Assembly (NCBI RefSeq): GCF_000783395.1
Contig: NZ_JSFK01000038.1
Span: forward strand, 1 to 64,000
Origin: Pseudomonas chlororaphis
Lineage (GTDB): Bacteria; Pseudomonadota; Gammaproteobacteria; Pseudomonadales; Pseudomonadaceae
Length of the DNA stretch: 64,000 bases
Direction: 5' to 3'
Shown here: positions 33,057 to 41,299 of the stretch, in pieces
Position numbering within the stretch: the stretch's first letter is position 1
Layout of the letters: the number at the start of each line of letters is the position of its first letter
The notes under the pieces: generated by a model
The model's input: the letters and a program-made list of their open reading frames with translations, nothing else
The model's database searches: none
Told to the model about the DNA's origin: nothing
Translations under genes and position numbers: made by a program

Positions 33057-33372
33057 GTACTCGACCATCACGATCGTCATTACTTGCGCGGGGGCAAGGA
33101 GCAAGACCTGATCCTCGCCAGCGTATTCAACCCGCGCCAGCGCGGAGACGAGCGGCACAAGCTCAACGCCAACCTGGGATCACGCTGGAAGTGTTCGAGC
33201 AGCATCAGGACATCTGGCCGGTTTGCTGGTGGCGCTGTGGGCCTCAAGTGCAGGCACGCAAGGGGTGATCCTGATTCTGGCCGTGCTGACTATGCTGCTG
33301 GGTGCCGCAGCGGTATGGTGGTTTGCCGTCAGCAGAGGAACCCTGAATGCCGAAGAATCCACCGGCCCCTGA
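33057..33372 (+). pseudogene. Frameshifted remnant of a small membrane protein gene
   Basis: One frame reads VLDHHDRHYLRGGKEQDLI then LASVFNPRQRGDERHKLNAN up to about 33180. A different frame continues with HLAGLLVALWASSAGTQGV and ILILAVLTMLLGAAAVWWF and ends at a stop at 33370-33372. Each part looks coding but no start codon serves the second, so a frameshift in a former gene is likely. Its tail overlaps the next small gene by 26 bp. Together with the AT-rich 32940-33056 this fills the gap. Confidence 0.4.
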
Positions 33373-33556
33373 AAACAAAACTAGCGCCGCCGACATCGAG
33401 CGCTCGATCCAGGCTTTAAATAAGATGGCCGAGCGCCTCTGGGGCGAAGGTCGAGAGGCCGAGGCCAAAGCCCTGCTCGATGCGCTCGATGCGTTGAACC
33501 GGGCGCTCGATCGAATCAGGATTGGAGAAAGTCGCCGAGCGGCGACTCTCCATTGA
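33347..33556 (+). CDS. Small helical protein, 69 aa
   Basis: This is a charged, Ala-rich helical protein (ADIERSIQALNKMAERLWGE then GREAEAKALLDALDALNRAL) without signal or membrane segment. AGAGGAA precedes the ATG. The sequence pattern is that of a short coiled coil. It may have been co-translated with the broken gene upstream. The 3' end lies in a palindrome (AGTCGCC/GGCGACT at about 33531-33548), which may act as a terminator. Confidence 0.5.
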   Translation: MPKNPPAPENKTSAADIERSIQALNKMAERLWGEGREAEAKALLDALDALNRALDRIRIGESRRAATLH

Positions 33557-33565
33557 GCCAAGGGC

Positions 33566-33979
33566 CTAAGGCTTGAGAATCAGCACCGGCTCGCCCTTCT
33601 TGACGATGTAAGTCGCCAACTCCGAGCCCTTGTCCGCCCCCACATTCTTGGCCACATGCGCCACCCCTTGCGGAATAAACAACGAATCCCCCGCTTTCAA
33701 AGTCACCGGCGCCCTGCCCTCCAGTTGGTATTCGAAGGTGCCGCTGATCACGTACGCGACCTCGACACCCGGGTGCGCATGCCGGGGCGAGGTTACGCCC
33801 GGCTCAAAATCGACGCGCGCCTGAATCACTTCGCGCTCGGCAGCCCCCAGATCCTGGCGAACCAGATCGGTGCGGCTCAAGCCTTGTTGCCAGCTCTTGG
33901 CTGGCGCGTCAGCCGCGTGGGCGACGCCGATGATTGAAGCGAGTAACGCAGCGCTGGCCAGTAACAGTGGACGATGCAT
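33566..33979 (-). CDS. Exported cupin-domain protein
   Basis: This 137-residue protein has a Sec signal (LLLASAALLASIIGVAHA, cleavage near 22) and one cupin domain: SPRHAHPGVEVAYVISGTFE (metal-binding His pair) and SLFIPQGVAHVAKNVG. GAGGGCAAC precedes the ATG. Such periplasmic cupins often handle small oxidised compounds; the substrate is unknown. It lies upstream of a GcvA-type LysR gene on the same strand. Confidence 0.87.
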   Translation of the reverse strand: MHRPLLLASAALLASIIGVAHAADAPAKSWQQGLSRTDLVRQDLGAAEREVIQARVDFEPGVTSPRHAHPGVEVAYVISGTFEYQLEGRAPVTLKAGDSLFIPQGVAHVAKNVGADKGSELATYIVKKGEPVLILKP

Positions 33980-34102
33980 GATGTTGCCCTCTCAAACGCA
34001 GTGGTGGTGTGACCGCTACTTTGGGCGTCGCGTGTATGGCGGATGTGTCGTAAACCCCGAGTTTATTGTTCGCGTGTGTCTGCGCAGCAACTTGATACAC
34101 GC

Positions 34103-35002
34103 TTATACAAACGCGTCTCTGCTGGGTGGCAGTGCCAACAGCCATGTCCTGAACGCCACGATCTTCTTCGCTTCCGCCGTTTCATGGGGCGCTACCAGAT
34201 AAAAGCCGAGTTCATCCTTCAGGCGCAGATCGAACGGAGCCACCAGACGGCCGGACCGTAGATCGTCCTCAACATAGGTTGATCGGCCAATACACACGCC
34301 CTGCCCGTCGACAGCGGCCTGTACCGCCATCAGCGCCAGATCGAAGGTCAGGCGCGGGCCTTCGGCGAGTTGCGGCGGTTGACCGGCGGCACGCAGCCAG
34401 GCGCTCCAGTCACCGGCCGTCGCGCCACTGACTTGCAACAACGTCTGACTGGCCAGGTCTGCGGGCGCGCGCAAGGTCTTCGCCAGTGCCGGACTGCAAA
34501 CCGGGAAAACTTCATCGGACATCAAAAAATCGCCACGCAAACCCTTCCAGTCGCCGCGCCCGTAGCGGATGGCCGCATCGATAGCGCCCTTGCGAAAATC
34601 GACTAATTCAGTCGACGCGCTGATTCGCACATCGATAGCGGGAAACGCCTGCTGAAAGGACGGCAACCGCGGCAACAGCCACTTCGATGCAAACGACACC
34701 AGCGTACTGATCGTCAGCACGCTTTTATCGCGAGAGGCGAGCAACAGTTCAGTCGAATACCGCAGCTCATGAAACGCTGCAAGAACCCCCGGCAAATAGG
34801 CGTGCCCGTCCTCGCTCAGCACCAACCCCTCGTTGAGCCGCAAAAACAGTGGCCCGCCCAGCTCGGCTTCGAGTCGGCGGATCTGGTGACTGACAGCGGT
34901 CTGGGTAACGTTGAGCTCTTCGGCAGCCTTGGTGAAGCTCATATGCCGGGCGACCGCTTCAAAGGCGCGCAAACCGTTCAGCGAGGGAAGTCGGAACGTC
35001 AT
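34103..35002 (-). CDS. LysR-family regulator, GcvA type
   Basis: This 299-residue regulator opens MTFRLPSLNGLRAFEAVARH, with HTH at about 22-48 (FTKAAEELNVTQTAVSHQIR). The effector domain has the GcvA-like KWLLPRLPSFQQAFPAIDVR and AIRYGRGDW. It is divergent from the GST gene at 35110, its probable target, with about 100 bp between them. Confidence 0.92.
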   Translation of the reverse strand: MTFRLPSLNGLRAFEAVARHMSFTKAAEELNVTQTAVSHQIRRLEAELGGPLFLRLNEGLVLSEDGHAYLPGVLAAFHELRYSTELLLASRDKSVLTISTLVSFASKWLLPRLPSFQQAFPAIDVRISASTELVDFRKGAIDAAIRYGRGDWKGLRGDFLMSDEVFPVCSPALAKTLRAPADLASQTLLQVSGATAGDWSAWLRAAGQPPQLAEGPRLTFDLALMAVQAAVDGQGVCIGRSTYVEDDLRSGRLVAPFDLRLKDELGFYLVAPHETAEAKKIVAFRTWLLALPPSRDAFV

Positions 35003-35109
35003 GGTTTTGAGTGCTCATGAGATTTTGTCATACGCTAGCACCGCAAATGACCTTTGCGAAAGCCGCTTCGGCAATGGAATCTGGCGGCCTCTCTCAGCAA
35101 GGAAGTGCC

Positions 35110-35721
35110 ATGAAACTGTATTTCGCGCCCATGACCTGTTCGCTTTCCCCGCACATTGTGCTGCGGGAACTGGGTTTGCCGTTCGAACTGGTTCGCGTCA
35201 ATAACCAGAGCAAGCGCACTGCTGATGGCCATGACTTTCGTGAGATCAACCCGAAGGGCTACGTCGCCGCGCTGGTTCTGGATAACGGCGACGTGCTGAC
35301 GGAGGGGCCGGCGATCCTGCAGTTCCTGCTCGATCAGGTGCCCGGCAACACGCTGGCGCCACCCCAAGGCTCATGGCAGCGCACGCGTCTGCAGGAGCAT
35401 CTGAACTTCATCAGTACGGAAATTCACGGTGGCAGTGCACCACTGTTCAATGCGCAGATTCCGGAATCGGTCAAAACGATTTTCCGCCACACACTGTTCA
35501 AGCGCCTTGATTACCTGAATCAGCAACTGTCGGCTCGGCACTATCTGATGGACAAATTCGGCGTCGCCGATGCTTATCTGTTTACGGTACTGAGGTGGCT
35601 GCCAACCTTTGCCATCGACATACAAGACTGGCCGGCACTTGCCGGCTATATGCAGCGCATCGGCGCCCGCACCTGCGTTGTTGCAGCCCTTGCGACGGAG
35701 GCGGCGACGCAGCCTGTCTGA
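35110..35721 (+). CDS. Glutathione S-transferase (GstA type)
   Basis: This is a 203-residue GST. The thioredoxin-fold N-domain begins MKLYFAPMTCSLSPHIVLRE, with the bacterial (beta-class) Cys10 and Ser residues near the glutathione site. INPKGYVAALVLDNGDVLTE and GPAILQFL are typical. The helical C-domain runs from about 85. The ATG at 35110 has AAGGAAG upstream. It is divergent from the LysR gene at 34103 and is followed by a RidA gene 86 bp downstream. Confidence 0.9.
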   Translation: MKLYFAPMTCSLSPHIVLRELGLPFELVRVNNQSKRTADGHDFREINPKGYVAALVLDNGDVLTEGPAILQFLLDQVPGNTLAPPQGSWQRTRLQEHLNFISTEIHGGSAPLFNAQIPESVKTIFRHTLFKRLDYLNQQLSARHYLMDKFGVADAYLFTVLRWLPTFAIDIQDWPALAGYMQRIGARTCVVAALATEAATQPV

Positions 35722-35807
35722 CCGATCTCTGGAGTCATGGAACGGGCCATGTCGACGCTGTATCTGTAAACTGCGGCCATCTTCACTCGCTCAATCAAAG
35801 GATCAGC

Positions 35808-36188
35808 ATGGCTAACCAAGACATCACCTTCACTCCGGATCCGGACGCCGACTCGATTTCCTCGGACGTCACCACGTTCAACGGGATCATGATGTCCACG
35901 CAAATCCCGACCCGTGCCGACGGCAGCCTGGAACTGGGCGACATCACCGCGCAAAGCGAATGCACCCTGCAAGCGTTGAAAGTTGCGCTGGAACGTGCCG
36001 GCAGCTCTATGGATCGGGTGATGCACTTGACCATTTACCTGACCGACATGGCTGATCGCGCCGCGTTCAACGAGGTTTACAAGCGCTTCTTTGCCAAGCC
36101 TTGGCCAGTACGTGCCGCAGTCGGCGTTGCCTCGCTGGCGGTTGAGGGCATGCGCGTAGAAGTCACCGCGATGGCCGCCAAGGCCTGA
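35808..36188 (+). CDS. RidA/YjgF-family protein
   Basis: This 126-residue protein has the RidA fold: SECTLQALKVALERAGSSMD, VMHLTIYLTDMADRAAFNEV and PVRAAVGVASLAVEGMRVEV. Arg in the PVRAAV block is at the position that binds the carboxylate in active RidA (2-aminoacrylate deaminase). The N-terminus (ANQDITFTPDPDADSISSDV) is longer than in RidA. AAAGGATCAGC precedes the ATG. A REP pair follows. Confidence 0.85.
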   Translation: MANQDITFTPDPDADSISSDVTTFNGIMMSTQIPTRADGSLELGDITAQSECTLQALKVALERAGSSMDRVMHLTIYLTDMADRAAFNEVYKRFFAKPWPVRAAVGVASLAVEGMRVEVTAMAAKA

Positions 36189-36204
36189 CTTCGCACCACC
36201 AAAC

Positions 36205-36301
36205 CCTGTGGGAGCGAGCCTGCTCGCGAAAGCGTCCGTTCAGTCACCATTGATGCTGAATGTGATGGCCCCTTCGCGAGCAGGCTCGCTCCCACAGGGG
36301 G
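36205..36301. repeat. REP inverted pair (GGAGCGAGCCTGCTCGCGA type)
   Basis: Two head-to-head copies of CCTGTGGGAGCGAGCCTGCT lie about 40 bp apart. The same subtype is present at 54863. It occupies the gap between the RidA gene and rlhA. Confidence 0.92.
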
Positions 36302-36400
36302 TTGTGCAGTCTCAGTTGCCATCGGGCAGCACAGGCGTGCCGGGCGCGCGTTTCACGGGTAGAATGCGCGCCTAACCGTGACAGCCTGACTAAAAAAACT

Positions 36401-38389
36401 ATGTCCTTGCCCAAGCATCATCTGGAATTGCTCAGCCCTGCCCGCGATGTGGCCATCGCCCGTGAGGCGATCCTGCACGGCGCTGATGCCGTGTACATCG
36501 GCGGCCCGAGCTTCGGCGCGCGCCATAACGCCTGCAACGAAGTCGGCGAAATCGCCGAACTGGTGGAGTTCGCCCGTCGCTACCACGCGCGCATCTTCAC
36601 CACCATCAACACCATCCTGCACGACAACGAACTGGAGCCGGCGCGCAAGCTGATCCATCAGTTGTACGACGCCGGTGTCGACGCGCTGATCGTTCAGGAT
36701 CTGGGCGTGATGGAGCTGGACATTCCGCCGATCGAACTGCACGCCTCGACCCAGACCGACATCCGCACCCTTGAGCGAGCGAAGTTCCTCGATCAGGCCG
36801 GTTTCTCGCAACTGGTCTTGGCCCGTGAGCTGAACCTGCAAGAAATTCGCGCCATCGCCGACGAAACCGACGCCACCATCGAGTTCTTCATTCATGGCGC
36901 GTTGTGCGTGGCCTTCTCCGGCCAGTGCAATATTTCCCACGCGCAGACCGGGCGCAGCGCCAACCGTGGCGATTGCTCGCAGGCCTGCCGTTTGCCGTAC
37001 ACCCTCAAAGATGAAAAGGGTGGCGTGATCGCCTACGAAAAACACCTGCTGTCGATGAAAGACAACAACCAGAGCGCCAACATCCGCGCGCTGGTCGAAG
37101 CCGGTGTGCGTTCGTTCAAGATCGAGGGTCGCTACAAGGACATGGGCTATGTGAAGAACATCACCGCCTATTATCGTCAGCGCCTCGACGACGTGCTCGA
37201 AGATCGCCCGGACCTGGCCCGCGCCTCCAGCGGCCGCACCGCGCACTTCTTCCTGCCGGACCCGGAAAAGACTTTCCACCGTGGCAGCACCGATTACTTC
37301 GTCACCGATCGCAAGATCGACATCGGCGCTTTCGACTCGCCGACCTTCACCGGTCTGCCAGTGGGTATTGTCGAGAAAGTCGGCAAACGCGACATGCAGG
37401 TCGTCACCCAGGAGCCGCTGTCCAACGGCGACGGCTTGAACGTGCTGGTCAAACGCGAAGTGGTCGGTTTCCGCGCCAACATCGCCGAAGCAAAAGGTGA
37501 ATACGAAGAAGACGGCGAGAAGCGCTACCGCTATCGCGTCGAGCCGAACGAGATGCCGGAAGGCCTGTACAAGCTGCGCCCGAATCATCCGTTGAATCGC
37601 AACCTCGATCACAACTGGCAGCAAGCGCTGCAAAAGACCTCTTCCGAGCGTCGCGTGGCCCTGAGCTGGGTCGCGCGCCTGCGTGAAGAACAGCTGGAAG
37701 TGACCGCCACCAGTGAAGAAGGCATCAGCGCCAGCGTTACCTTGAACGGTCCGTTCGGTGTGGCCAACAAGCCTGAGCAAGCGTTGGAACAGTTGCGCTA
37801 TCTGCTCGGCCAGCTCGGCACCACGCAGTACCACGCCACCGACATCAAGCTGGATGCGCCACAGGCGTTTTTCATCCCTAACTCGCAGCTCAAATCCCTG
37901 CGCCGTGAAGTGATCGAAGCCCTGACCGCCGCTCGTGTCGCCGCTCATCCGCGTGGTGGCCGTAAAGCCGAAACCAGCCCGCCGCCGGTGTACCCGGATT
38001 CACACCTGACCTTCCTCGCCAACGTCTACAACCAGAAGGCCCGCGATTTCTACCACCGTCACGGCGTGAAGCTGATCGACGCGGCGTATGAAGCGCACGA
38101 AGAGCCGGGTGAAGTGCCGGTGATGATCACCAAGCACTGCCTGCGTTTCTCCTTCAACCTGTGCCCGAAACAGGCGAAAGGCGTGACCGGCGTGCGCACC
38201 AAAGTCGCGCCTATGCAGTTGATCCACGGCGATGAAGTGCTGACGCTGAAGTTCGATTGCAAGCCGTGCGAGATGCACATCATCGGCAAGATGAAAGGCC
38301 ACATCCTCAACCTGCCGCAACCGGGCAGCGTGGTCGGTCACATCAGCCCCGAAGATCTGATGAAAACCATCCCGCGCGCACCGCACTGA
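36401..38389 (+). CDS. rlhA: U32-family RlhA-like 23S rRNA hydroxylation enzyme
   Basis: This 662-residue protein has an N-terminal U32 barrel (LELLSPARDVAIAREAILHG, ADAVYIGGPSFGAR) and the U32 signature FFIHGALCVAFSGQCN near 167. Cluster-type cysteines include CSQACRLPY. A DUF3656-type middle and a C-terminal CLRFSFNLCP/FDCKPCEMHI cysteine set follow. The length fits RlhA (YdcP), which makes 5-hydroxycytidine at C2501 of 23S rRNA, rather than the shorter TrhP (YegQ). The ATG at 36401 has no good Shine-Dalgarno; no better start was found. Confidence 0.88.
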   Translation: MSLPKHHLELLSPARDVAIAREAILHGADAVYIGGPSFGARHNACNEVGEIAELVEFARRYHARIFTTINTILHDNELEPARKLIHQLYDAGVDALIVQDLGVMELDIPPIELHASTQTDIRTLERAKFLDQAGFSQLVLARELNLQEIRAIADETDATIEFFIHGALCVAFSGQCNISHAQTGRSANRGDCSQACRLPYTLKDEKGGVIAYEKHLLSMKDNNQSANIRALVEAGVRSFKIEGRYKDMGYVKNITAYYRQRLDDVLEDRPDLARASSGRTAHFFLPDPEKTFHRGSTDYFVTDRKIDIGAFDSPTFTGLPVGIVEKVGKRDMQVVTQEPLSNGDGLNVLVKREVVGFRANIAEAKGEYEEDGEKRYRYRVEPNEMPEGLYKLRPNHPLNRNLDHNWQQALQKTSSERRVALSWVARLREEQLEVTATSEEGISASVTLNGPFGVANKPEQALEQLRYLLGQLGTTQYHATDIKLDAPQAFFIPNSQLKSLRREVIEALTAARVAAHPRGGRKAETSPPPVYPDSHLTFLANVYNQKARDFYHRHGVKLIDAAYEAHEEPGEVPVMITKHCLRFSFNLCPKQAKGVTGVRTKVAPMQLIHGDEVLTLKFDCKPCEMHIIGKMKGHILNLPQPGSVVGHISPEDLMKTIPRAPH

Positions 38390-38460
38390 GTGGATGGCGT
38401 GCGTGGTGCTTCGGCGCCGCGCATGCCTGCCCCGCTTTGCCTGGCCAAATCGCAGGCATA

Positions 38461-38497
38461 AAAAAACGCCAACTTCTTGCGAAGTTGGCGTTTTTTC
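38461..38497. terminator. Bidirectional terminator between rlhA and tRNA-Gln
   Basis: The stem AACGCCAACTTC-TTGC-GAAGTTGGCG has A and T runs on both sides, so it ends rlhA transcripts (+) and tRNA-Gln transcripts (-). Confidence 0.93.
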
Positions 38498-38502
38498 GAA
38501 TA

Positions 38503-38577
38503 TGGCAGGGGCGGCTGGATTCGAACCAACGCATGGCAGGATCAAAACCTGCTGCCTTACCGCTTGGCGACGCCCCT
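38503..38577 (-). tRNA. tRNA-Gln (UUG)
   Basis: On the minus strand, acceptor arms AGGGGCG and CGCCCCT, D arm GCCAAGCGGTAAGGC, anticodon stem GCAGG/CCTGC with loop TTTTGAT (anticodon TTG), T arm GTTGG-TTCGAAT-CCAGC and an encoded CCA. The length is 75 nt. Confidence 0.95.
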
Positions 38578-38896
38578 ACTGCTCTTTCCAGCTACTTCGT
38601 TAGGTTCGCTGTGAGAACGGGGCGCAATTTACCAAGGTTTTTTTGCTTTGGGAAGCGCGAATTGAAATATTTTTTGTTTTAAAACAGCCACTTATTATTT
38701 TGGCCTGAATCAGGTCCATGCTGAGTCGGTTTCGCCGCCGTGTATCACACTGTGTACGAACCCCACCGCGACACATCGACTTGCAACAAAGCCGTTCTTC
38801 GACACAGCCCAGACACGTCCCAACGCTCAAATGCACTCAAGGTTTCAAGGGTTCATTCAGCACCCTTGGCCAAAGGCTCGCAAAGGAGACGTCACC
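38578..38896. other. 319-bp intergenic region, tRNA-Gln promoter likely
   Basis: No gene is supported here. On the minus strand a TTCCCA and a TAAATT are spaced by 17 bases and followed by a GC-rich GCGCCCCG, a plausible stable-RNA promoter about 46 bases before tRNA-Gln. The AT-rich centre (38640-38700) probably also contains the promoter of the exported hydrolase gene at 38897. Confidence 0.4.
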
Positions 38897-39925
38897 ATGA
38901 AGATGGCACTGCACACCCGCAAAACCGCGCTCGGTTTGTCGATTCTGGCTTTGTCGTTGTTCGGCGCTTTTGGCAGCGCTCAGGCGCAAACCGCTGAACC
39001 CGCCGCCGTCAGCTATTCCGCGCCCTCGCCTTTCGGCCCGTTGAAACATGTGAAGGCCGGCGTGCTCGACGTCGCCTACGCCGAAACCGGCCCTGCCAAT
39101 GGTCCGGTGGTGATCCTGCTGCACGGCTGGCCGTACGATATTCACAGCTACGACGAAGTTGCGCCATTGCTCGCCGCCAAGGGTTATCGGGTGTTGATGC
39201 CGTATGCGCGCGGTTACGGCGATACGCAGTTCCTCTCCAAAGACACCCTGCGCAACGGTCAACCGGCAGCGTTGGCCAGTGACGTCGTCGACTTCATGGA
39301 CGCGTTGAAGATCAAGCAAGCGGTGCTCGGCGGATATGACTGGGGCGCGCGTTCAGCGGACATCGTCTCGGCGCTGTGGCCGGAACGGGTGAAAGCGCTG
39401 GTTTCGGTCAGCGGTTACCTGATCGGCAATCAGGCCGCCGGGCAGAACCCGCTGCCACCCAAGGCTGAGTTGCAGTGGTGGTATCAGTTCTACTTTGCGA
39501 CTGACCGTGGCCGTGCCGGTTACGAGAAGAACACGCATGATTTCGCCAAGCTGATCTGGCAAACCGCTTCGCCGCAATGGAAGTTCGATGACGCCACGTT
39601 CGATCGCAGTGCCAAGGCGCTGGAGAACCCCGATCACGTCGACATCACCGTGTTCAACTACCGCTGGCGTCTGGGCCTGGTGCAGGGTGAAGCGAAATAC
39701 GCGGCACTGGAACAGAAACTCGCTACCGCGCCGTCGATCAGCGTGCCGACCATTGCCCTTGAAGGCGATGCCAACGGTGCACCGCACCCGGCGCCGGAGG
39801 ATTACGCCAAACGTTTTACCGGCAAGTATCAGTTCCGTTTGATCAACGGCGGGATTGGGCACAACTTGCCGCAGGAGGATCCGCGGGCGTTTGCCAAGGC
39901 TGTGATTGATGCGGATCACCTGTAG
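38897..39925 (+). CDS. Exported alpha/beta hydrolase, epoxide hydrolase/dehalogenase type
   Basis: This 342-residue protein has a Sec signal (ALGLSILALSLFGAFGSAQA, cleavage after about Ala30). The oxyanion motif is HGWP (76-79). The nucleophile position in GGYDWGAR is Asp148, as in epoxide hydrolases and haloalkane dehalogenases rather than esterases. The catalytic His is His322 in GGIGHNLPQ. A cap domain spans about 190-260. AAAGGAG precedes the ATG at 38897. Periplasmic location with an Asp nucleophile suggests detoxification of an epoxide; the substrate is unknown. Confidence 0.88.
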   Translation: MKMALHTRKTALGLSILALSLFGAFGSAQAQTAEPAAVSYSAPSPFGPLKHVKAGVLDVAYAETGPANGPVVILLHGWPYDIHSYDEVAPLLAAKGYRVLMPYARGYGDTQFLSKDTLRNGQPAALASDVVDFMDALKIKQAVLGGYDWGARSADIVSALWPERVKALVSVSGYLIGNQAAGQNPLPPKAELQWWYQFYFATDRGRAGYEKNTHDFAKLIWQTASPQWKFDDATFDRSAKALENPDHVDITVFNYRWRLGLVQGEAKYAALEQKLATAPSISVPTIALEGDANGAPHPAPEDYAKRFTGKYQFRLINGGIGHNLPQEDPRAFAKAVIDADHL

Positions 39926-39933
39926 AAACAAAA

Positions 39934-39962
39934 AAGCAGTCAGCCGCAAAGGCTGACTGCTT
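39934..39962. terminator. Terminator between convergent genes
   Basis: The stem AAGCAGTCAGCC-GCAAA-GGCTGACTGCTT is perfect over 12 bp. The A run before it (AAACAAAAAAGC) gives a U tract for the minus-strand gene; the plus side has only a short T run. Confidence 0.88.
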
Positions 39963-39978
39963 GATCATCAATGTGTGA

Positions 39979-40335
39979 TTACTCGGTTGGAACAACAAGA
40001 TCCAACGCTTTGTTCACCGCCAACTCCCCCAACATGACCACTTGCGCAATACCCAGCAGCGTATGGCGGTTTGATCCCTCCAGCACGCCGGCAAAATTAC
40101 CGAGCATGACCGAGGCGGACGCCAACGATCCGCAAGCATTGGTCAGCAACGACTCGGTGTCGGCTTGCGGGTTGGCCATGAACAGAGCGTTGGGCGTATA
40201 GGGTTCGGCCATGATCGCGGCAGGCAACAGGTAATGGTCAAGCGCCCGTTCTGCCGCTTCGTGGAGCTTTCTTGAATTGGGCGATGCATACGGGGACACC
40301 AGGTCTGTGACCGGTGGTTCGGGTGGCTGAGACAT
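39979..40335 (-). CDS. DUF6124-type small protein, copy A
   Basis: This 118-residue soluble protein (LHEAAERALDHYLLPAAIMA, TESLLTNACGSLASASVMLG) is a paralog of the next gene upstream (shared pattern: AxERAxxxYLxP, DxETLLxxAxxxLxSAS, QVVMLxELxVxxxLD). It belongs to a Pseudomonas-restricted family of unknown function that I associate with DUF6124. GGAG lies before the ATG at 40335. A perfect 8-bp hairpin (AAGAACCG/CGGTTCTT, 40353-40373) sits in its 5' leader, so translation or transcript stability may be controlled. Confidence 0.75.
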   Translation of the reverse strand: MSQPPEPPVTDLVSPYASPNSRKLHEAAERALDHYLLPAAIMAEPYTPNALFMANPQADTESLLTNACGSLASASVMLGNFAGVLEGSNRHTLLGIAQVVMLGELAVNKALDLVVPTE

Positions 40336-40419
40336 CTGCTGAAACTCCAGACAAGAACCGTTTTGCGGTTCTTTGATAGAAGGCGTGAAGCGCCGCGATT
40401 GCGGACGCTTCCGTGCAAA

Positions 40420-40439
40420 TGAGGGGGCACGCCCCCTCA
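40420..40439 (-). terminator. GC-rich hairpin between the DUF6124 paralogs
   Basis: TGAGGGGGC and GCCCCCTCA face each other 16 bases after the stop of the gene at 40456. A weak T run (TTT) follows on the minus strand. It may act as an attenuator between the two paralogs. Confidence 0.45.
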
Positions 40440-40455
40440 CCCATCTGCATCGCGA

Positions 40456-40821
40456 CTAGTTCGGCAAGCGCTGGTTATCCAGGACTCGACCGACCACCAG
40501 CTCGCTGAGCATGATCACCTGCTGCAGGATCAGCATCTTTTTGCGCTGTGAAGGGTCGATCGAATCGGCGAGATCTCGGGCCATGTCACTGGCTGAGGAC
40601 AAGGTTTCAGTGGCTTCGACGAGCAACGTTTCGTTATCCACCGTCGGGTCGATCAGGTAGATCTTGCCGGTTTTGCGGGTGGGTATTGAAGTCTTCAGCG
40701 CGGAGGGGTTGAGGTAGAAGTTGATCGCGCGTTCGGTGGCCTCTTTGATGTTTCGAGGTTCGAGTGCGGCGTCGTAGGGGATTGGATCGGTTTCTGGCGG
40801 GTTTGGCGTAATTTTGAACAT
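40456..40821 (-). CDS. DUF6124-type small protein, copy B
   Basis: This 121-residue protein (IKEATERAINFYLNPSALKT, DNETLLVEATETLSSASDMA, KKMLILQQVIMLSELVVGRV) is a paralog of the gene at 39979. The ATG at 40821 starts the region shared with copy A. The frame stays open for 98 codons further upstream, but that part (40822-41115) is rich in R, S, G and aromatics and looks like a non-coding leader read in frame. Function unknown. Confidence 0.75.
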   Translation of the reverse strand: MFKITPNPPETDPIPYDAALEPRNIKEATERAINFYLNPSALKTSIPTRKTGKIYLIDPTVDNETLLVEATETLSSASDMARDLADSIDPSQRKKMLILQQVIMLSELVVGRVLDNQRLPN

Positions 40822-41190
40822 GGATGACACTCGCTTAGCAAAAAATAAGGAGCCATCACTCGCGCTACCAAACGAGGGTGGTGACCATTGCGCGGGTTGG
40901 TAGACCGGTCTAAGCGAGTAAACCCCGGCGCTCCCGAAAGAGCCCCACGCATGGCCACCATATAAAACCGAGCCCCGAAAAGAGACTGCATATAGCGGCG
41001 CATAACGCTTAGAAAACGGGCTACCAAACCCGATCACTGTTTTGCAGTGACAGGGAAACGATACAGCCCGCCTCAAGGCGCGTAAGCCGGCGGATTCTGG
41101 CGTACGCGTAGGCAACGGCGCAAGGTGTTGTAGCCGTTATGGCGTAACAGTGCGTGTAAGTTAAACGTGTGTGGGTGATGGCGTTTAAAA
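40822..41190 (-). other. Long leader upstream of the DUF6124 genes
   Basis: The 40822-41299 gap carries no gene on either strand that I can support. On the minus strand it holds inverted repeats such as CTGTCACTGCAAAACAGTG at about 41033-41051 and a GGGCTCTTTCGGGAGC hairpin at about 40930-40947. I have a memory of similar leaders before related genes in other fluorescent pseudomonads, not verified. It may be a structured 5' leader or an sRNA. The repeat at 41191 closes the gap. Confidence 0.35.
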
Positions 41191-41243
41191 GCCCCTCACC
41201 CTAGCCCTCTCCCAGAGGGAGAGGGAACTGACCGAGGTGTTTG
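41191..41243. repeat. Dispersed GC-rich palindromic repeat
   Basis: GCCCCTCACCCTAGCCCTCT and the following CCCAGAGGGAGAGGGAACTG plus ACCGAGGTGTTTG are, over about 50 bp, the reverse complement of 51129-51181 with only a few changes. It is a unit of the same family that forms the tandem array at 50797. Confidence 0.85.
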
Positions 41244-41299
41244 GGAGAGGTACATCGACGTGGGATACCGAGGTGAATTCAGGTGGGTGACGGCTGGAG

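Noticed and set aside
31743..33346. Intact genomic island or prophage at tRNA-Ser
   Set aside because: No integrase, no phage structural genes and no second copy of the tRNA 3' end found by eye.
36353..37948. 531-codon open frame antisense to rlhA
   Set aside because: It mirrors the codon-position bias of rlhA, has no ribosome binding site and no recognisable domain; typical shadow in GC-rich DNA.
40822..41115. N-terminal extension of the DUF6124-type protein
   Set aside because: The in-frame extension has non-protein-like composition and is absent from the paralog; treated as leader.
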